From Mycolicibacterium hodleri (GTDB lineage Bacteria > Actinomycetota > Actinomycetes > Mycobacteriales > Mycobacteriaceae): a stretch of 64,000 bases of DNA. This document shows, in pieces, positions 26,582 to 35,602 of the stretch. The stretch is from positions 372,001-436,000 of the forward strand of contig NZ_RCZG01000002.1 of NCBI RefSeq assembly GCF_006439015.1. Reading direction: 5' to 3'. A model generated the notes under the pieces. That model saw only the letters and a program-made list of their open reading frames with translations, did no database searches and was not told where the DNA came from. The number at the start of each line of letters is the position of its first letter. Positions within the stretch are counted from its first letter, which is position 1. The translations under genes and the position numbers were made by a program.

Positions 26582-27709
26582 CTACGGCAGTGGGTACGCG
26601 GCGGTCGTGTCGCCCAAGAAGTCGACTGCGGAGTACTCGTTCAGTTTGGACAGGCGGTGGTAGGCGTCGATCATTCGGACGGTGCCGGACTTGCTGCGCA
26701 TCACGATGGACTGCGTCGTGCAGCCACCACCGAAGTATCGGACGCCCTTGAGCAGATCGCCGTCGGTGACCCCGGTGGCCGAGAAGAACACGTTCTCCCC
26801 GGACACCAAATCCTCCGTCATTAGGATCTTGTCGAGGTCATGGCCCGCATCGATGGCCTTCTGCCGTTCGGCGTCGTCGATCGGCGCAAGGACCGCTTGG
26901 ATGGCCCCGCCCATGCAACGGATCGCGGCGGCGGTGATGATGCCCTCCGGCGTGCCACCGATGCCGGCCAACATGTCGGTGCCCGAGTCGGGTCGACATG
27001 CGGAGATGGCGCCGGCCACGTCGCCGTCGGAGATGAGCCGGATGCGGGCGCCGGTCACCCGGACGTCCTCGATGAGCTGGTTGTGCCGGGGTCGGTCCAG
27101 AACGCACACCGTGATGTCGGCGACGGTGGAATTGCGAACCTTGGCGACCCTGCGGATGTTCTCGCCGATCGGGGCGGTGATGTCCAGGACGTGGGCGGCA
27201 TCCGGACCGACGGCGATCTTGTTCATGTAGAACACGGCCGACGGGTCGAACATGGCGCCGCGTTCGGCGACTGCGAGCACCGAGATGGCGTTGGGCATGC
27301 CCTTGGCCATCAGCGTGGTGCCGTCGACCGGATCGACGGCGAAGTCACAGTCCGGCCCGTCGCCGTTGCCGACCTCCTCGCCGTTGTAGAGCATCGGCGC
27401 GTTGTCCTTCTCGCCCTCGCCGATGACGACCACGCCGCGCATCGAGACGGAGTTCACCAGTTCGCGCATCGCGTCGACGGCGGCTCCATCGCCACCCTCC
27501 TTGTCGCCGCGGCCCACCCAACGGCCCGCCGCCATCGCGCCTGCCTCGGTCACGCGCACTAATTCGAGGGCGAGGTTGCGGTCCGGGGCTTCGCGTCGTG
27601 ATTTCGATGAGCCGCTTGCGCGAGGAGCGTCCGAGGTCGATGAGCCGCTTGCGCGAGGAGCGTCCGAAGTCGATGAGCCGCTTGCGCGAAGATCATCTGA
27701 AGAAGTCAT
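26582..27709 (-). CDS. glpX: Fructose-1,6-bisphosphatase class II
   Basis: 375 residues. GlpX-family blocks: [21 protein letters not shown] and [16 protein letters not shown] hold the acidic metal-binding residues; [14 protein letters not shown] is the phosphate loop. It hydrolyses fructose-1,6-bisphosphate and is the gluconeogenic enzyme in mycobacteria. The N-terminus (about 6-35) is unusual: an 11-residue unit, [11 protein letters not shown], repeated from a 33-bp DNA tandem repeat. M. tuberculosis GlpX is about 362 residues. The ATG at 27709 has GGGAGA upstream; 27727 is an alternative. Confidence 0.95.
   Translation of the reverse strand: MTSSDDLRASGSSTSDAPRASGSSTSDAPRASGSSKSRREAPDRNLALELVRVTEAGAMAAGRWVGRGDKEGGDGAAVDAMRELVNSVSMRGVVVIGEGEKDNAPMLYNGEEVGNGDGPDCDFAVDPVDGTTLMAKGMPNAISVLAVAERGAMFDPSAVFYMNKIAVGPDAAHVLDITAPIGENIRRVAKVRNSTVADITVCVLDRPRHNQLIEDVRVTGARIRLISDGDVAGAISACRPDSGTDMLAGIGGTPEGIITAAAIRCMGGAIQAVLAPIDDAERQKAIDAGHDLDKILMTEDLVSGENVFFSATGVTDGDLLKGVRYFGGGCTTQSIVMRSKSGTVRMIDAYHRLSKLNEYSAVDFLGDTTAAYPLP
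27605..27690. repeat. 33-bp tandem repeat inside the glpX 5' end
   Basis: Unit CGATGAGCCGCTTGCGCGAG... of 33 bp at 27605-27637 and 27638-27670, with a partial third copy to 27690. Since 33 is a multiple of 3 the array is in frame and writes an 11-residue repeat into the GlpX N-terminus. It has the same style as the arrays upstream of coaA, xseA and the SDR gene. Confidence 0.85.
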
Positions 27710-27764
27710 GGCTGCAGATTCTCCCATTAGCCGTTCCCGGTCAGGGAACAGGGATACTGGCAGG

Positions 27765-28400
27765 GTGACCACACCCCAGGCGGCTCCGGAACCGAAACCG
27801 GCCAAGGCGCGGCTCTTGCAGGACGGCCGCGACATGTTCTGGTCGATGGCGCCGTTGGTGCTGGTGTGCATCGTGCTCGCCGGCGTGCTCGGAATGTGCT
27901 CGTTTGCGCCCAACGGCCCAGGTCCGGCGCCTGTCATGCCCTACGACACGGAGGCTGCGCTGAAGGCGGACGCCGAGACCCTCAAGATTCCGATTCGCCT
28001 GCCTGCGCTTCCCGCGGGCTGGCACGCCAACTCCGGTTCGCGCGGCAGCATCGACGGCGGTCGCAAGGATGCGGCGGGCAAGCCGGCACGGGCCGTCATT
28101 TCACGCATCGGGTTCCTGGCGCCGACGGGCATGTTCATCAGCTTGACGCAGAGCGACGCCGACGAGCCGAGCCTCGTCAGGTCCATCGACACCGAGGTCG
28201 CGCCGACGGGTGCACAGAACGTCGACGGCGTGCAGTGGATCGTCTACGAGGGCGGCGAGGATTCGCGGCCGATCTGGACGACGCGGCTGAAGGGTCCGAC
28301 GGGTCCCGCGCAGATCGCCGTGACGGGCCCTGCGGGTACCGACGAGTACCGTACGCTGGCGGCGGCAACGCAGTCGCAGCCGCCGCTACCCGTCCGCTAG
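27765..28400 (+). CDS. DUF4245 single-pass membrane protein (Rv1100-like)
   Basis: 211 residues from a GTG. After a Pro/Lys-rich head and [16 protein letters not shown] comes one transmembrane helix (about 27-45, [17 protein letters not shown]) and then an extracytoplasmic domain with [14 protein letters not shown] and a beta-rich remainder. That matches the actinobacterial DUF4245 family. Function unknown. Divergent from glpX, with only 55 bp between the two starts. Confidence 0.8.
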   Translation: MTTPQAAPEPKPAKARLLQDGRDMFWSMAPLVLVCIVLAGVLGMCSFAPNGPGPAPVMPYDTEAALKADAETLKIPIRLPALPAGWHANSGSRGSIDGGRKDAAGKPARAVISRIGFLAPTGMFISLTQSDADEPSLVRSIDTEVAPTGAQNVDGVQWIVYEGGEDSRPIWTTRLKGPTGPAQIAVTGPAGTDEYRTLAAATQSQPPLPVR

Positions 28401-28409
28401 GAGTGCCAC

Positions 28410-29213
28410 ATGTCCTCACCGGAAGCTGATCTCACCGGATGGACGGCGGCGCCCTTTACCGCCGCGGGCTTCACGTACGACGTCTACCGCAAGGGCGAGG
28501 GCCCGGGGGTGGTGTTGATCCCCGAGATGCCCGGTCTGCACCCCGGTGTGCTGGCCCTGGGAAACCATCTGGTGGACAACGGTTTCACCGTCGCCGCGCC
28601 CTCCTTGTTCGGTACGCCGGGGTTGCCCGCCGTACGTCCGGGCACGGTGGGGGTGCTGGTGAAGGGATGCGTGACGAAGGAGTTCGCGGCGTTCGCCACC
28701 AACGCCGACAGGCCCGTCGCGCACTACCTCCGCGCGTTGGCGCGTGACCTCAACTCCACCACGCCCGGCAAGGGCGTCGGCGTGATCGGGCAGTGCTTCA
28801 CCGGCGGCTTCGCACTCGCGGCGGCCGTCGACGAAAGCGTGCTGGCGCCGATCATGAGCCAGCCGTCGCTGCCCCTGCCTCTCACGCCGAGTCAGCGCCG
28901 TGACCCCGGCCTGTCGGAGGGTGAGCTGAAGGTCATCGAGCGCCGTGCCGCCGACGAAGGTCTGTGCGCGATGGGCCTACGGTTCAGCGAGGACTCGATG
29001 TCGCCACGCGATCGCTTCACGACGCTGAAAGCCAGGCTCGGTGATGCCTTCGAGGTCATCGAGATCGACTCGTCCAAGGGCAATCCGGACGGCATCGGCC
29101 GGATGGCTCATTCGGTGCTCACCGATCAGGTCCGCGAAGTCGACGGCAACCCTGCCTACGAGGCGCGCAAGCGGGTCGTCGCGTTCCTCAGGGAGCGGTT
29201 GTTCGCGGCTTAG
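28410..29213 (+). CDS. Dienelactone hydrolase family protein
   Basis: 267 residues, alpha/beta hydrolase of the DLH type. GVVLIPEMPGLHPGV corresponds to the family's N-terminal strand and the Glu (E in IPEMPG) that pairs with the nucleophile. The nucleophile is Cys in GQCFTGGFALAAAV, as expected for dienelactone hydrolases. It might open lactone rings in aromatic degradation, though many homologues have other esterase roles. Starts 9 bp after the DUF4245 gene; its end overlaps the convergent AI-2E exporter gene by 26 bp. Confidence 0.8.
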   Translation: MSSPEADLTGWTAAPFTAAGFTYDVYRKGEGPGVVLIPEMPGLHPGVLALGNHLVDNGFTVAAPSLFGTPGLPAVRPGTVGVLVKGCVTKEFAAFATNADRPVAHYLRALARDLNSTTPGKGVGVIGQCFTGGFALAAAVDESVLAPIMSQPSLPLPLTPSQRRDPGLSEGELKVIERRAADEGLCAMGLRFSEDSMSPRDRFTTLKARLGDAFEVIEIDSSKGNPDGIGRMAHSVLTDQVREVDGNPAYEARKRVVAFLRERLFAA

Positions 29214-30390
29214 TCGTGGGTGACTGAGTCGCCGTGATCCGCTTCGGTCCGAAGCGTTCCCGCGCGCGCGTCGTCAGCTTGGCGAGGCGCCCCGGCTCCT
29301 TAGGTCCGTCCTCATCGGGGTCGTCGAGCGGGACACCCTTGTAGACCCAGAGGTAGACGCTGATCGTGGTGACGATGACGATCATGAGCACCGGGCCGAT
29401 GACGATCCCCAGGAAACCGAACATGGTGATGCCCGCGAAGACGGCCAGCAGCATCAGTGCGGAGTCCAGTCGGGCCTGGCGGGGGACGAGTATCGGACGC
29501 AGCACGTTGTCGATGTTGGTGACGACGACCAGGTGCCATGCGATGACGAAGATTCCGCCGAACACGTTGCCGTAAAAGATCATTCCGATTCCGAACGGGA
29601 TGCTGACGATGCCGCCGCCGAGGGGGATCACCGAGAGGACGCTCAGGGCGATCGCGAAGATGAAGAAGCCCTGGTGGAAGCCGGCGACGTAGATCGACGC
29701 GGCGCCCGCAATGCCCTGTGCGAGCGCGATGACGAATTGGCCACGTACGGTGCCCTGCACCATCGCGCCCATCTTGTCGAGGTAGAGATCGGTCACCTCC
29801 TCGCCAAGCGGGTTCAGCTTTCGGATCAGTGTCTGCACGCGTTCGCGGTTGCTGAGCAGGGAGATGAGGACGTAGATGAAGAGCACGGCCGCCGTCACCG
29901 CGCCTGCCAGGCCCCCGGCCGCATTCTGCAGAAAGCCCAGGGCGTACTCGCCGGCGTGCTGCGCGAAAGTGCTCATTCGCTCCTGCAGCAGTTCCGGAGT
30001 CACCTGAAAGTCGTGCAGGAACGGGATCTTGCGGAGGGCGCCGTTGACCAGTTCCAGGGCCTTGTCGCCGAGGGAGTTCAGGTCGGTGCGCGCCACCCAT
30101 GCGGAGATGCTGCGGACCATTGCCGAGATCTGCACGAACGCCAGCAGCGCCAGCAGGCCCAGCGGGATGATGACCGCGCCGAGCGCGGCCAACACGGTGA
30201 ACGCGACCGAAAGGCCCTTGCCGAAACGCCTTTGGAACCAGTCGAAGAGAGGGTCGAACAGGTAGGCCGTGACTGTGGCCACCACTATGACGATGAAGTA
30301 GCCACGCAGGAAATACGCGCCGAACACCAGCGCGGCTAGGGTGGTGATGGCGAGCGCACGCTTTTGCGAAGCGGTGAACTCGGTCGTCAT
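29188..30390 (-). CDS. AI-2E (PerM/YdiK-type) family transporter
   Basis: 400 residues with about eight transmembrane helices and an amphipathic middle (about 100-180). The C-terminal LARQAR-like segment VPRQARLDSALMLLAVFAGITMFGFLGIVIGP is the family hallmark. The tail is cytosolic and basic. Members are called AI-2 exporters from E. coli TqsA, but many are of unknown substrate. ATG at 30390; a GTG two codons earlier is possible. Same place as Rv1101c. Confidence 0.85.
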   Translation of the reverse strand: MTTEFTASQKRALAITTLAALVFGAYFLRGYFIVIVVATVTAYLFDPLFDWFQRRFGKGLSVAFTVLAALGAVIIPLGLLALLAFVQISAMVRSISAWVARTDLNSLGDKALELVNGALRKIPFLHDFQVTPELLQERMSTFAQHAGEYALGFLQNAAGGLAGAVTAAVLFIYVLISLLSNRERVQTLIRKLNPLGEEVTDLYLDKMGAMVQGTVRGQFVIALAQGIAGAASIYVAGFHQGFFIFAIALSVLSVIPLGGGIVSIPFGIGMIFYGNVFGGIFVIAWHLVVVTNIDNVLRPILVPRQARLDSALMLLAVFAGITMFGFLGIVIGPVLMIVIVTTISVYLWVYKGVPLDDPDEDGPKEPGRLAKLTTRARERFGPKRITATQSPTTKPRTTAP

Positions 30391-30405
30391 GGGCACCGAG
30401 CGATC

Positions 30406-31155
30406 CTACGGTGAGGCCATCTTCATCACGTGACCGATGATGTCGGGGTAGCGCTTCATGTGGGCGCCGCCGTTGAGGTCGAGCACCTCGCCGGTGAGCC
30501 ACGACGCCTTGGTCAGGAACAACACGGCTTCGGCGATGTCCTCCGGCGTACCCGCTCGGCCGAGTGGCGTGTTCTCGACGTACTCCTCGACGACGCCGGG
30601 AACCATGGCGGCGCCTTCGGTGAGCGGGGTGTGTACGAAGCCAGGTGCGACCGCGTTGACCCGAATGCCGCGCGGCGCGAGCTCGAGGGCGGCGACCTGG
30701 GTCAACATCGACAGCCCGGCCTTTGCGGAACAGTAGGCAGCCATGCCGATGGCCGGCTGGCGGCCGTTGAGCGACGAGATCGACACCAGCGACCCGTTGT
30801 CGTTGAGGTGGCGGCCCGCGTACTTGGCGACGATGAAGGCGCCCGTCAGGCAGACGTCGATGACCGACCGGAACTGTTCGACGGCCAGGTCGACGATCAG
30901 GCCGATCGTCGAGAACCCCGCGCAGCTGACGACGGCATCGACGGCACCGGTCTGCTCGAAGAGCGCGGCGACGGAGTCCTCGTCACTGACGTCGACGAAC
31001 TCCCCGCGATGCGGATCGCCCAGTGCGGCTGCACGATTCCTGGCGCCCTCGAGGTTGATGTCGGCGATGACGACCCGATACCCATCGGTGGCGAGCGCCT
31101 GCGCCGACGCCCAGCCGATGCCGGAGGCGCCTCCGACGACGATTGCATTTCTCAT
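30406..31155 (-). CDS. Short-chain dehydrogenase/reductase
   Basis: 249 residues, classical SDR. The NAD(P) motif is GGASGIGWAS near residue 8-17, followed by a basic-free Asp in VIADINLE that favours NAD(H). Catalytic Ser in SISSLNG and Tyr-x3-Lys in MAAYCSAKAGL. The C-terminal lid holds LDLNGGAHMKRYPD. Such enzymes oxidise secondary alcohols, often on steroids in mycobacteria; the substrate is not evident. It is followed by the AI-2E gene 15 bp away. A 76-bp tandem repeat starts at its initiation codon. Confidence 0.85.
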   Translation of the reverse strand: MRNAIVVGGASGIGWASAQALATDGYRVVIADINLEGARNRAAALGDPHRGEFVDVSDEDSVAALFEQTGAVDAVVSCAGFSTIGLIVDLAVEQFRSVIDVCLTGAFIVAKYAGRHLNDNGSLVSISSLNGRQPAIGMAAYCSAKAGLSMLTQVAALELAPRGIRVNAVAPGFVHTPLTEGAAMVPGVVEEYVENTPLGRAGTPEDIAEAVLFLTKASWLTGEVLDLNGGAHMKRYPDIIGHVMKMASP

Positions 31156-31346
31156 GGCTCGACTCCCACTCGCTCCGGTCCTCGCTCGTTCCTCGCTGCG
31201 ATCCTCACTCGCGGTCGTCTTCGGTTCTCATGGCTCGACTCCCATTCGCTCCGGTCCTCGCTCGTTCCTCGCTGCGATCCTCACTCGCGGTCGTCTTCGG
31301 TTCTCACGGCTCGACTCCCATTCGCTCCGGTCCTCGCTCGTTCCTC
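31151..31346. repeat. 76-bp tandem repeat, about 2.6 copies, at the SDR gene start
   Basis: Copies begin at 31151, 31227 and 31303 (partial, to about 31346). Each begins with CTCATGGCTCGACTCCCA or a one-base variant; read on the minus strand each of the first two ends with ATGAGAA, so the duplication has copied the SDR start codon and first bases. The array fills the whole gap between the SDR gene and the upstream epimerase gene and contains repeated GCGAGG/ACGAGCG submotifs. Confidence 0.9.
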
Positions 31347-32412
31347 ACGGTGTGCCCTCGTCGGGTCGAGGATCGGCCCACTTCTTGGCGATCGCGCCCC
31401 ACGGGTCGGCGTAGGGCTCGGTGCGGCCGTAGTAGGCCGCACGTCGAGTGAAGATCGCCTTGGTCACAGGCGCGGCGATGCGCAGGAGGTGGCGCCGGGC
31501 GCCCGCCTTGTTGGCCGTCTCGATGAGCATCTCCGGCCACGAATGATGTTGGTGATGAAGCACTTCCTGGGCGCGGGCGGTGTCCATCCAGTCGGTGTTG
31601 AACCAGTCGCCGTCGCTCTTCGGGTCGCCCTTCAGCCCGGTCGGCAGCCCGCCGACGAGGCCCATCGCGGCTGCCATGGCCGGGGCGACGTCGCCCTGGA
31701 TGAGTCGATGGGTGTCGTCGCCGCCGACGAGCAACGTCTCGCCGACCGCGTCCGCGGTGATGGCGGCGGCGAAGGCCCTGGCCACGTCGCGCACGTCGAC
31801 GGTCTGCAGCCTGCCGTCGGTGGGGAGCAGCCCCTCGAAGTACAGGTTGTCCAATTTCATGTACGCCGCCGGGTCGACGGTCAGCACACCGCCGAGTCGC
31901 AGGATCACCCAGTCCAGCGCCGATGCGCGGACCAGTTTCTCGGCCGCTGCCTTGTGGGCGCCGTACACGTCGGCCGGATGGAGCGGGGTCTCCGCGGTCA
32001 GCACGTCGGGGTGGGTGTGCGGGTTGCGGGCGCCATATACCGCGATGCTCGACGCCTGCACGAACCGCGGTGGGCTGGGCTGCTTCTCGGCGGCAGTCAA
32101 TAGCGACGCCGTGGCGCCGACGTTGACCTTCTCGGCGAGACCCCTACGCGTGTAGATGAACGGCGGGATGATGGCGGCCAGGTGGATGATGGCCGCCGGT
32201 GCGATACCCGCGATCAGCGCGTCGACTGCGGCGGGATCAGTCAGGTCGGCGTACTGCACCTCGACGCCGGGCGGGAGCTTCTCCGCCGCCTTGCGGTTGG
32301 CCGGGATGTCGAGATCGGTGGCGACCACCCGTCGGCCGTCGGCGGCGAGCCGCTTCACGGTGGACGATCCCACCAGCCCGAAGGCGCCCGTTACCAGCAC
32401 CGCGTCCGTCAT
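31345..32412 (-). CDS. NAD-dependent epimerase/dehydratase family protein
   Basis: 355 residues, extended SDR. Rossmann motif GAFGLVGSSTV near residue 9-19 with Asp in VVATDLDIPAN (NAD preference). Catalytic Tyr-x3-Lys in DVYGAHKAAAEK. The C-terminal domain runs to the DPWGAIAKKWADPRPDE end. The family acts on nucleotide sugars, steroids or related compounds. It lies with another SDR and a 3-beta-HSD homologue in a minus-strand block, which suggests steroid or alcohol oxidation, but no specific substrate can be read off. Confidence 0.82.
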   Translation of the reverse strand: MTDAVLVTGAFGLVGSSTVKRLAADGRRVVATDLDIPANRKAAEKLPPGVEVQYADLTDPAAVDALIAGIAPAAIIHLAAIIPPFIYTRRGLAEKVNVGATASLLTAAEKQPSPPRFVQASSIAVYGARNPHTHPDVLTAETPLHPADVYGAHKAAAEKLVRASALDWVILRLGGVLTVDPAAYMKLDNLYFEGLLPTDGRLQTVDVRDVARAFAAAITADAVGETLLVGGDDTHRLIQGDVAPAMAAAMGLVGGLPTGLKGDPKSDGDWFNTDWMDTARAQEVLHHQHHSWPEMLIETANKAGARRHLLRIAAPVTKAIFTRRAAYYGRTEPYADPWGAIAKKWADPRPDEGTP

Positions 32413-32479
32413 GTAACTCCCTCGTCAACCTAGAACGTGTTCCAGGCATCATTGCCTAGACGGTGGTTCTTCACCAGAG

Positions 32480-33382
32480 TCAGGCACCACCTATGCAGCG
32501 GAATCCAATGTGGCTCATTCCGGTGTCGACCATCTGCGGACGGCGCGCAGCAGGCCGATAGCGCAGGCAGTAACTGTCCGCGCACAGGAACGATCCACCC
32601 TTTACGACCTTGCGACCGATCTTGAATTGCGGCTGGTTGGGATCGTAACTATCTGCCGCACAGCATGATTCGAGGGTGGTGGCCTCTGCCCACCAGTCCG
32701 TGGTCCACTCCCAGGCGTTGCCCGCCATGTCGAAGAGGCCGTAGTCGTTCGCCGCGAAGCTTCCGACCGGTTGTGTCGTGCCGTAGCCGGTGTCGGGCAG
32801 ATACGGGAACTCGCCGTGCCAGTAGTTCGCGAGGCGCTCGCCAGTCCTCTCCGGCTCGTCACCCCAGGTATACGTCTTGCCGTCCAGGCCACCTCGGGCC
32901 GCGACCTCCCACTGCGTCTCGGTCGGCAGCGCGAGGTTCGCCCATCCGGCATATGCCGCCGCGTCGTCGAAGGCGACGTGCACGACAGGGTGTTGCTCGC
33001 GGCCCCGCACCGATGACCGCGGACCGCGGGGGTGGTTCCAACAAGCGCCGGGCGTCCACGACCACCATTGGTTGAGGTGCCGCAGATCGACCGGTCCCGG
33101 CGTGCGGTGGAACACCATCGACCCGGCTTGCAGGTTCTCTGGCGGTGCATCCGGATAGTCGTCGGGATTCGGCGGCCGCTCGGCGACGGTGAGGTAGCCG
33201 GTCGCGTCGACGAATGCGGCGAAGTCGGCGTTCGTCACCTGGTGGGTCTGCATCCAAAAGCCGTCGACCGTCACCTCGCGGGTCGGGCCCTCCTCGGCAT
33301 AGTGCGCGTCGGAGCCCAGCACCGCGGTCTGCGGCGGAATCCAGACGAGGCCGTCAGTCGTCGAGATAGCACTGGCGGTCAC
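32480..33382 (-). CDS. Formylglycine-generating enzyme (SUMF1/FGE) family
   Basis: 300 residues, cytosolic. C-type lectin-like FGE fold with GxNPNDYPDAPPEN-type and LPTETQWEVAARGG segments. The active-site pair is Cys267 and Cys272 in GGSFLCADSYCLRYRPAARR, the copper-binding cysteines of true FGEs. FGE converts the sulfatase active-site Cys to formylglycine. Length and motif match Rv0712. No sulfatase gene is in this window, so the client would be encoded elsewhere. Confidence 0.9.
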   Translation of the reverse strand: MTASAISTTDGLVWIPPQTAVLGSDAHYAEEGPTREVTVDGFWMQTHQVTNADFAAFVDATGYLTVAERPPNPDDYPDAPPENLQAGSMVFHRTPGPVDLRHLNQWWSWTPGACWNHPRGPRSSVRGREQHPVVHVAFDDAAAYAGWANLALPTETQWEVAARGGLDGKTYTWGDEPERTGERLANYWHGEFPYLPDTGYGTTQPVGSFAANDYGLFDMAGNAWEWTTDWWAEATTLESCCAADSYDPNQPQFKIGRKVVKGGSFLCADSYCLRYRPAARRPQMVDTGMSHIGFRCIGGA

Positions 33383-33427
33383 GAAGCGGTGCCGTCCGCG
33401 ACTGTGAGCGCTACTTGAACGGTGTTG

Positions 33428-34333
33428 TTAGTCAAAGACGGCCGTCCAGTCGTTCTTCATGCTCGCGACGGTCCAGCCGCCGGTCTTCGCCAACTCCAGC
33501 GCCTTTTCCGCTCCTGCGACATAGTCGAACTCGCGATCGGCGTCGTCATGGAGGATGAGCAGTTGCAGCGAGGGTCCGCTCGACCCTTCGGTGAACTGCA
33601 ACATCTCGATGTCACCGTTCGAGTTGCCGGCGGCGAGGATGGGCCTGCGGCCGATCCGGCTCCACAGCCGCGCCGGTTTGATGGGGCCGTCGTCTAGGAA
33701 TTCTGGCGTGGAGGTCGTGTAGAGGTGACCGTCGCGGTAGACCAGGCCGACTGAACTGCCGACCACCCGCTCCGGTGGAATCCCGTACAGCGGGCCGGTG
33801 ATGGGCCGCATGAAGTCGCGTCCACCGCCGGAGACGATGTATGTGGTGAAGCCGTTGTCCTCCAGGTAGCGCAGCAGCTGCACCATCGGCGCATAACCGC
33901 ACGCGGTGTATGGCCTGCCGAGCGTCGGATGCAGGGCGTCGGCGAAGAAGGCGTTGATCAGGCTGGCGTGCTCGTCGACGGTGATCTCGTGATAGGCCGT
34001 GAGTATGGCTGCGACAAGGGGTTTCAGATCAGTGTCGTCGCCCTGGTAGTGCTTGGTCACGGTGTCACCGAGCCATTGCAGGTCGCCGGTATAGGCGGCC
34101 TTGTACGGTTGGCGCTCGCGCAGTGCAGGGTCGGCATCGGCCTGCTCCTTGAACCGGCGCAGCAGGAAGTCGAGTTGGATGTACATCGGCTTCTCGCACC
34201 ACAGGGTGCCGTCGTTGTCGAAGACCGCTACTCGCGCCTCGGGGGCCACGAAGTCCGGACCGTCGGTGGTGACGCGCTCGACGAAGTCGACGATCGCCGT
34301 CTTGGTGGGGCCGCTTGCCCAGGAGTCCAGCAT
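33428..34333 (-). CDS. HAD-superfamily phosphatase (phosphoserine phosphatase-like)
   Basis: 301 residues. HAD motif I VFDNDGTLWCEK (Asp nucleophile and acid/base Asp), motif II Ser/Thr in YIVSGGGRDFM, and motif IV AGNSNGDIEML. A large helical cap lies between motifs I and II. It probably dephosphorylates a small metabolite. I used the ATG at 34333; an in-frame ATG at 34402 adds 23 unconserved residues. Next to the FGE homologue on the same strand; 45 bp separate them. Confidence 0.8.
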   Translation of the reverse strand: MLDSWASGPTKTAIVDFVERVTTDGPDFVAPEARVAVFDNDGTLWCEKPMYIQLDFLLRRFKEQADADPALRERQPYKAAYTGDLQWLGDTVTKHYQGDDTDLKPLVAAILTAYHEITVDEHASLINAFFADALHPTLGRPYTACGYAPMVQLLRYLEDNGFTTYIVSGGGRDFMRPITGPLYGIPPERVVGSSVGLVYRDGHLYTTSTPEFLDDGPIKPARLWSRIGRRPILAAGNSNGDIEMLQFTEGSSGPSLQLLILHDDADREFDYVAGAEKALELAKTGGWTVASMKNDWTAVFD

Positions 34334-34457
34334 CAATGCGCCGCCCGCATGGTGAGTTCCCTTGCTCAGATGTCGCGCAGTCGAATCGACCGTGCGTAAC
34401 AACGCTATGCGCGCTGGGCCGGACTTGTCAGGCCTTGCATCATCTTCGCAGCGCAGA

Positions 34458-35540
34458 CTATGCCGGCGCAGGTATTGGCAGCCCCGCGCCCTTCATCTTG
34501 GCGTAGAGATCGGTGTAATACGGCAGGCAGTCGGCCATGGCGGCTTCGGTCGTGTACAGAGGCCGGTAACCCAGGTCGCGCTCCGCCTTGGCGGTGGAGA
34601 AGTAGTTGTCGAGGTAGACGCGTTCCACCGCAAGGGGTTCCAGTAATGGCTGGGGCAGCCCGAAGCGGAAGTGCAGCCATTGCCACACCGACATCACCTT
34701 GTGGACCAGCCGTCCCGACACTCGGAACCGCGGCCAACGGTGCCCGCATGCCTCGATGACCGGCCGCGAGAACTCGAACATGTTGATCGGTTCACCGTCG
34801 TTGATGAAGTACGCCTGGCCGGGAGCCGAGCCGCCCGGCACCAGATGCTGACCGGCGAGGATGAAACCGTGAATCAGGTTGTGCACGTAGGAGTTGTCGA
34901 GCTTGACGTCCTTGCTGCCGACGAGCACCTTGACGTGGCCCTTGAGGACGCTCTCGAACAGCTTGCGGAACATGGTCTGATCGCCGCGTCCCCAGATGCC
35001 GCTGGGCCGGATGCTGCAGGTGAGCATGCCCCCCGACCCGTTCTCGGCCAACACGAACTTCTCGGCCGTGACCTTGGTCTCGGTGTAGAGGTCGGCGAAT
35101 CGCGTTGTGTAGGGCAGGGTCTCGTCACCGCCTGCGATGCGTTGACCGCCCATCACGACGCTGTTGGACGCGGTGTAGACGAATCGCCGTACGCCGGCGG
35201 CCTGCGCCGCGTGCACCAAGGTCTTGGTGCCGCCGACGTTGACGGCGAAGCTCCGCTCGCGCGCCGGCGCGGAACCGCCGCCCATCAGATCGATGATCGC
35301 GGCGGTGTGGATGACGGTGTCGACGTTCTCGACGGCGCGCGCGACGTCAGTGTCGTCGGTGATGTCTCCGACGACGGTGTGAAGCCCGTCGCGAGGGGGA
35401 AGTGGCGACGGTGCCCGGTCGAAGGAGCGGACCTGGTGGCCCTGGTCGAGCAACTTCGTCACGAGGTTGGCGCCGACGAAGCCGGAGCCACCCGTCACGA
35501 GAACGCGGCCAAGGTCAGTGGTCGGCGTTGAGTGACTCAT
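34458..35540 (-). CDS. 3-beta-hydroxysteroid dehydrogenase/isomerase-like protein (Rv1106c-like)
   Basis: 360 residues, extended SDR. Rossmann motif VTGGSGFVGANLV near residue 15-27 and catalytic Tyr-x3-Lys in DLYTETKVTAEK. FSRPVIEACGHRWPRF and the long C-terminal region correspond to the 3-beta-HSD family. M. tuberculosis Rv1106c oxidises and isomerises cholesterol or pregnenolone and sits next to xseB as here. NAD+ use is likely from the acidic residue in VRSFDRAPS. Confidence 0.88.
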   Translation of the reverse strand: MSHSTPTTDLGRVLVTGGSGFVGANLVTKLLDQGHQVRSFDRAPSPLPPRDGLHTVVGDITDDTDVARAVENVDTVIHTAAIIDLMGGGSAPARERSFAVNVGGTKTLVHAAQAAGVRRFVYTASNSVVMGGQRIAGGDETLPYTTRFADLYTETKVTAEKFVLAENGSGGMLTCSIRPSGIWGRGDQTMFRKLFESVLKGHVKVLVGSKDVKLDNSYVHNLIHGFILAGQHLVPGGSAPGQAYFINDGEPINMFEFSRPVIEACGHRWPRFRVSGRLVHKVMSVWQWLHFRFGLPQPLLEPLAVERVYLDNYFSTAKAERDLGYRPLYTTEAAMADCLPYYTDLYAKMKGAGLPIPAPA

Positions 35541-35602
35541 GCGACGAGGATAACTGAAACGTGTTCCAGTTTCGACCCACTAGGGGTTCAATGGTTGCGT
35601 TC

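Noticed and set aside
30430..32103. 557-codon plus-strand open frame across the SDR and epimerase genes and the 76-bp repeat
   Set aside because: Both minus-strand genes under it have Rossmann and YxxxK motifs; the plus translation shows no motif.
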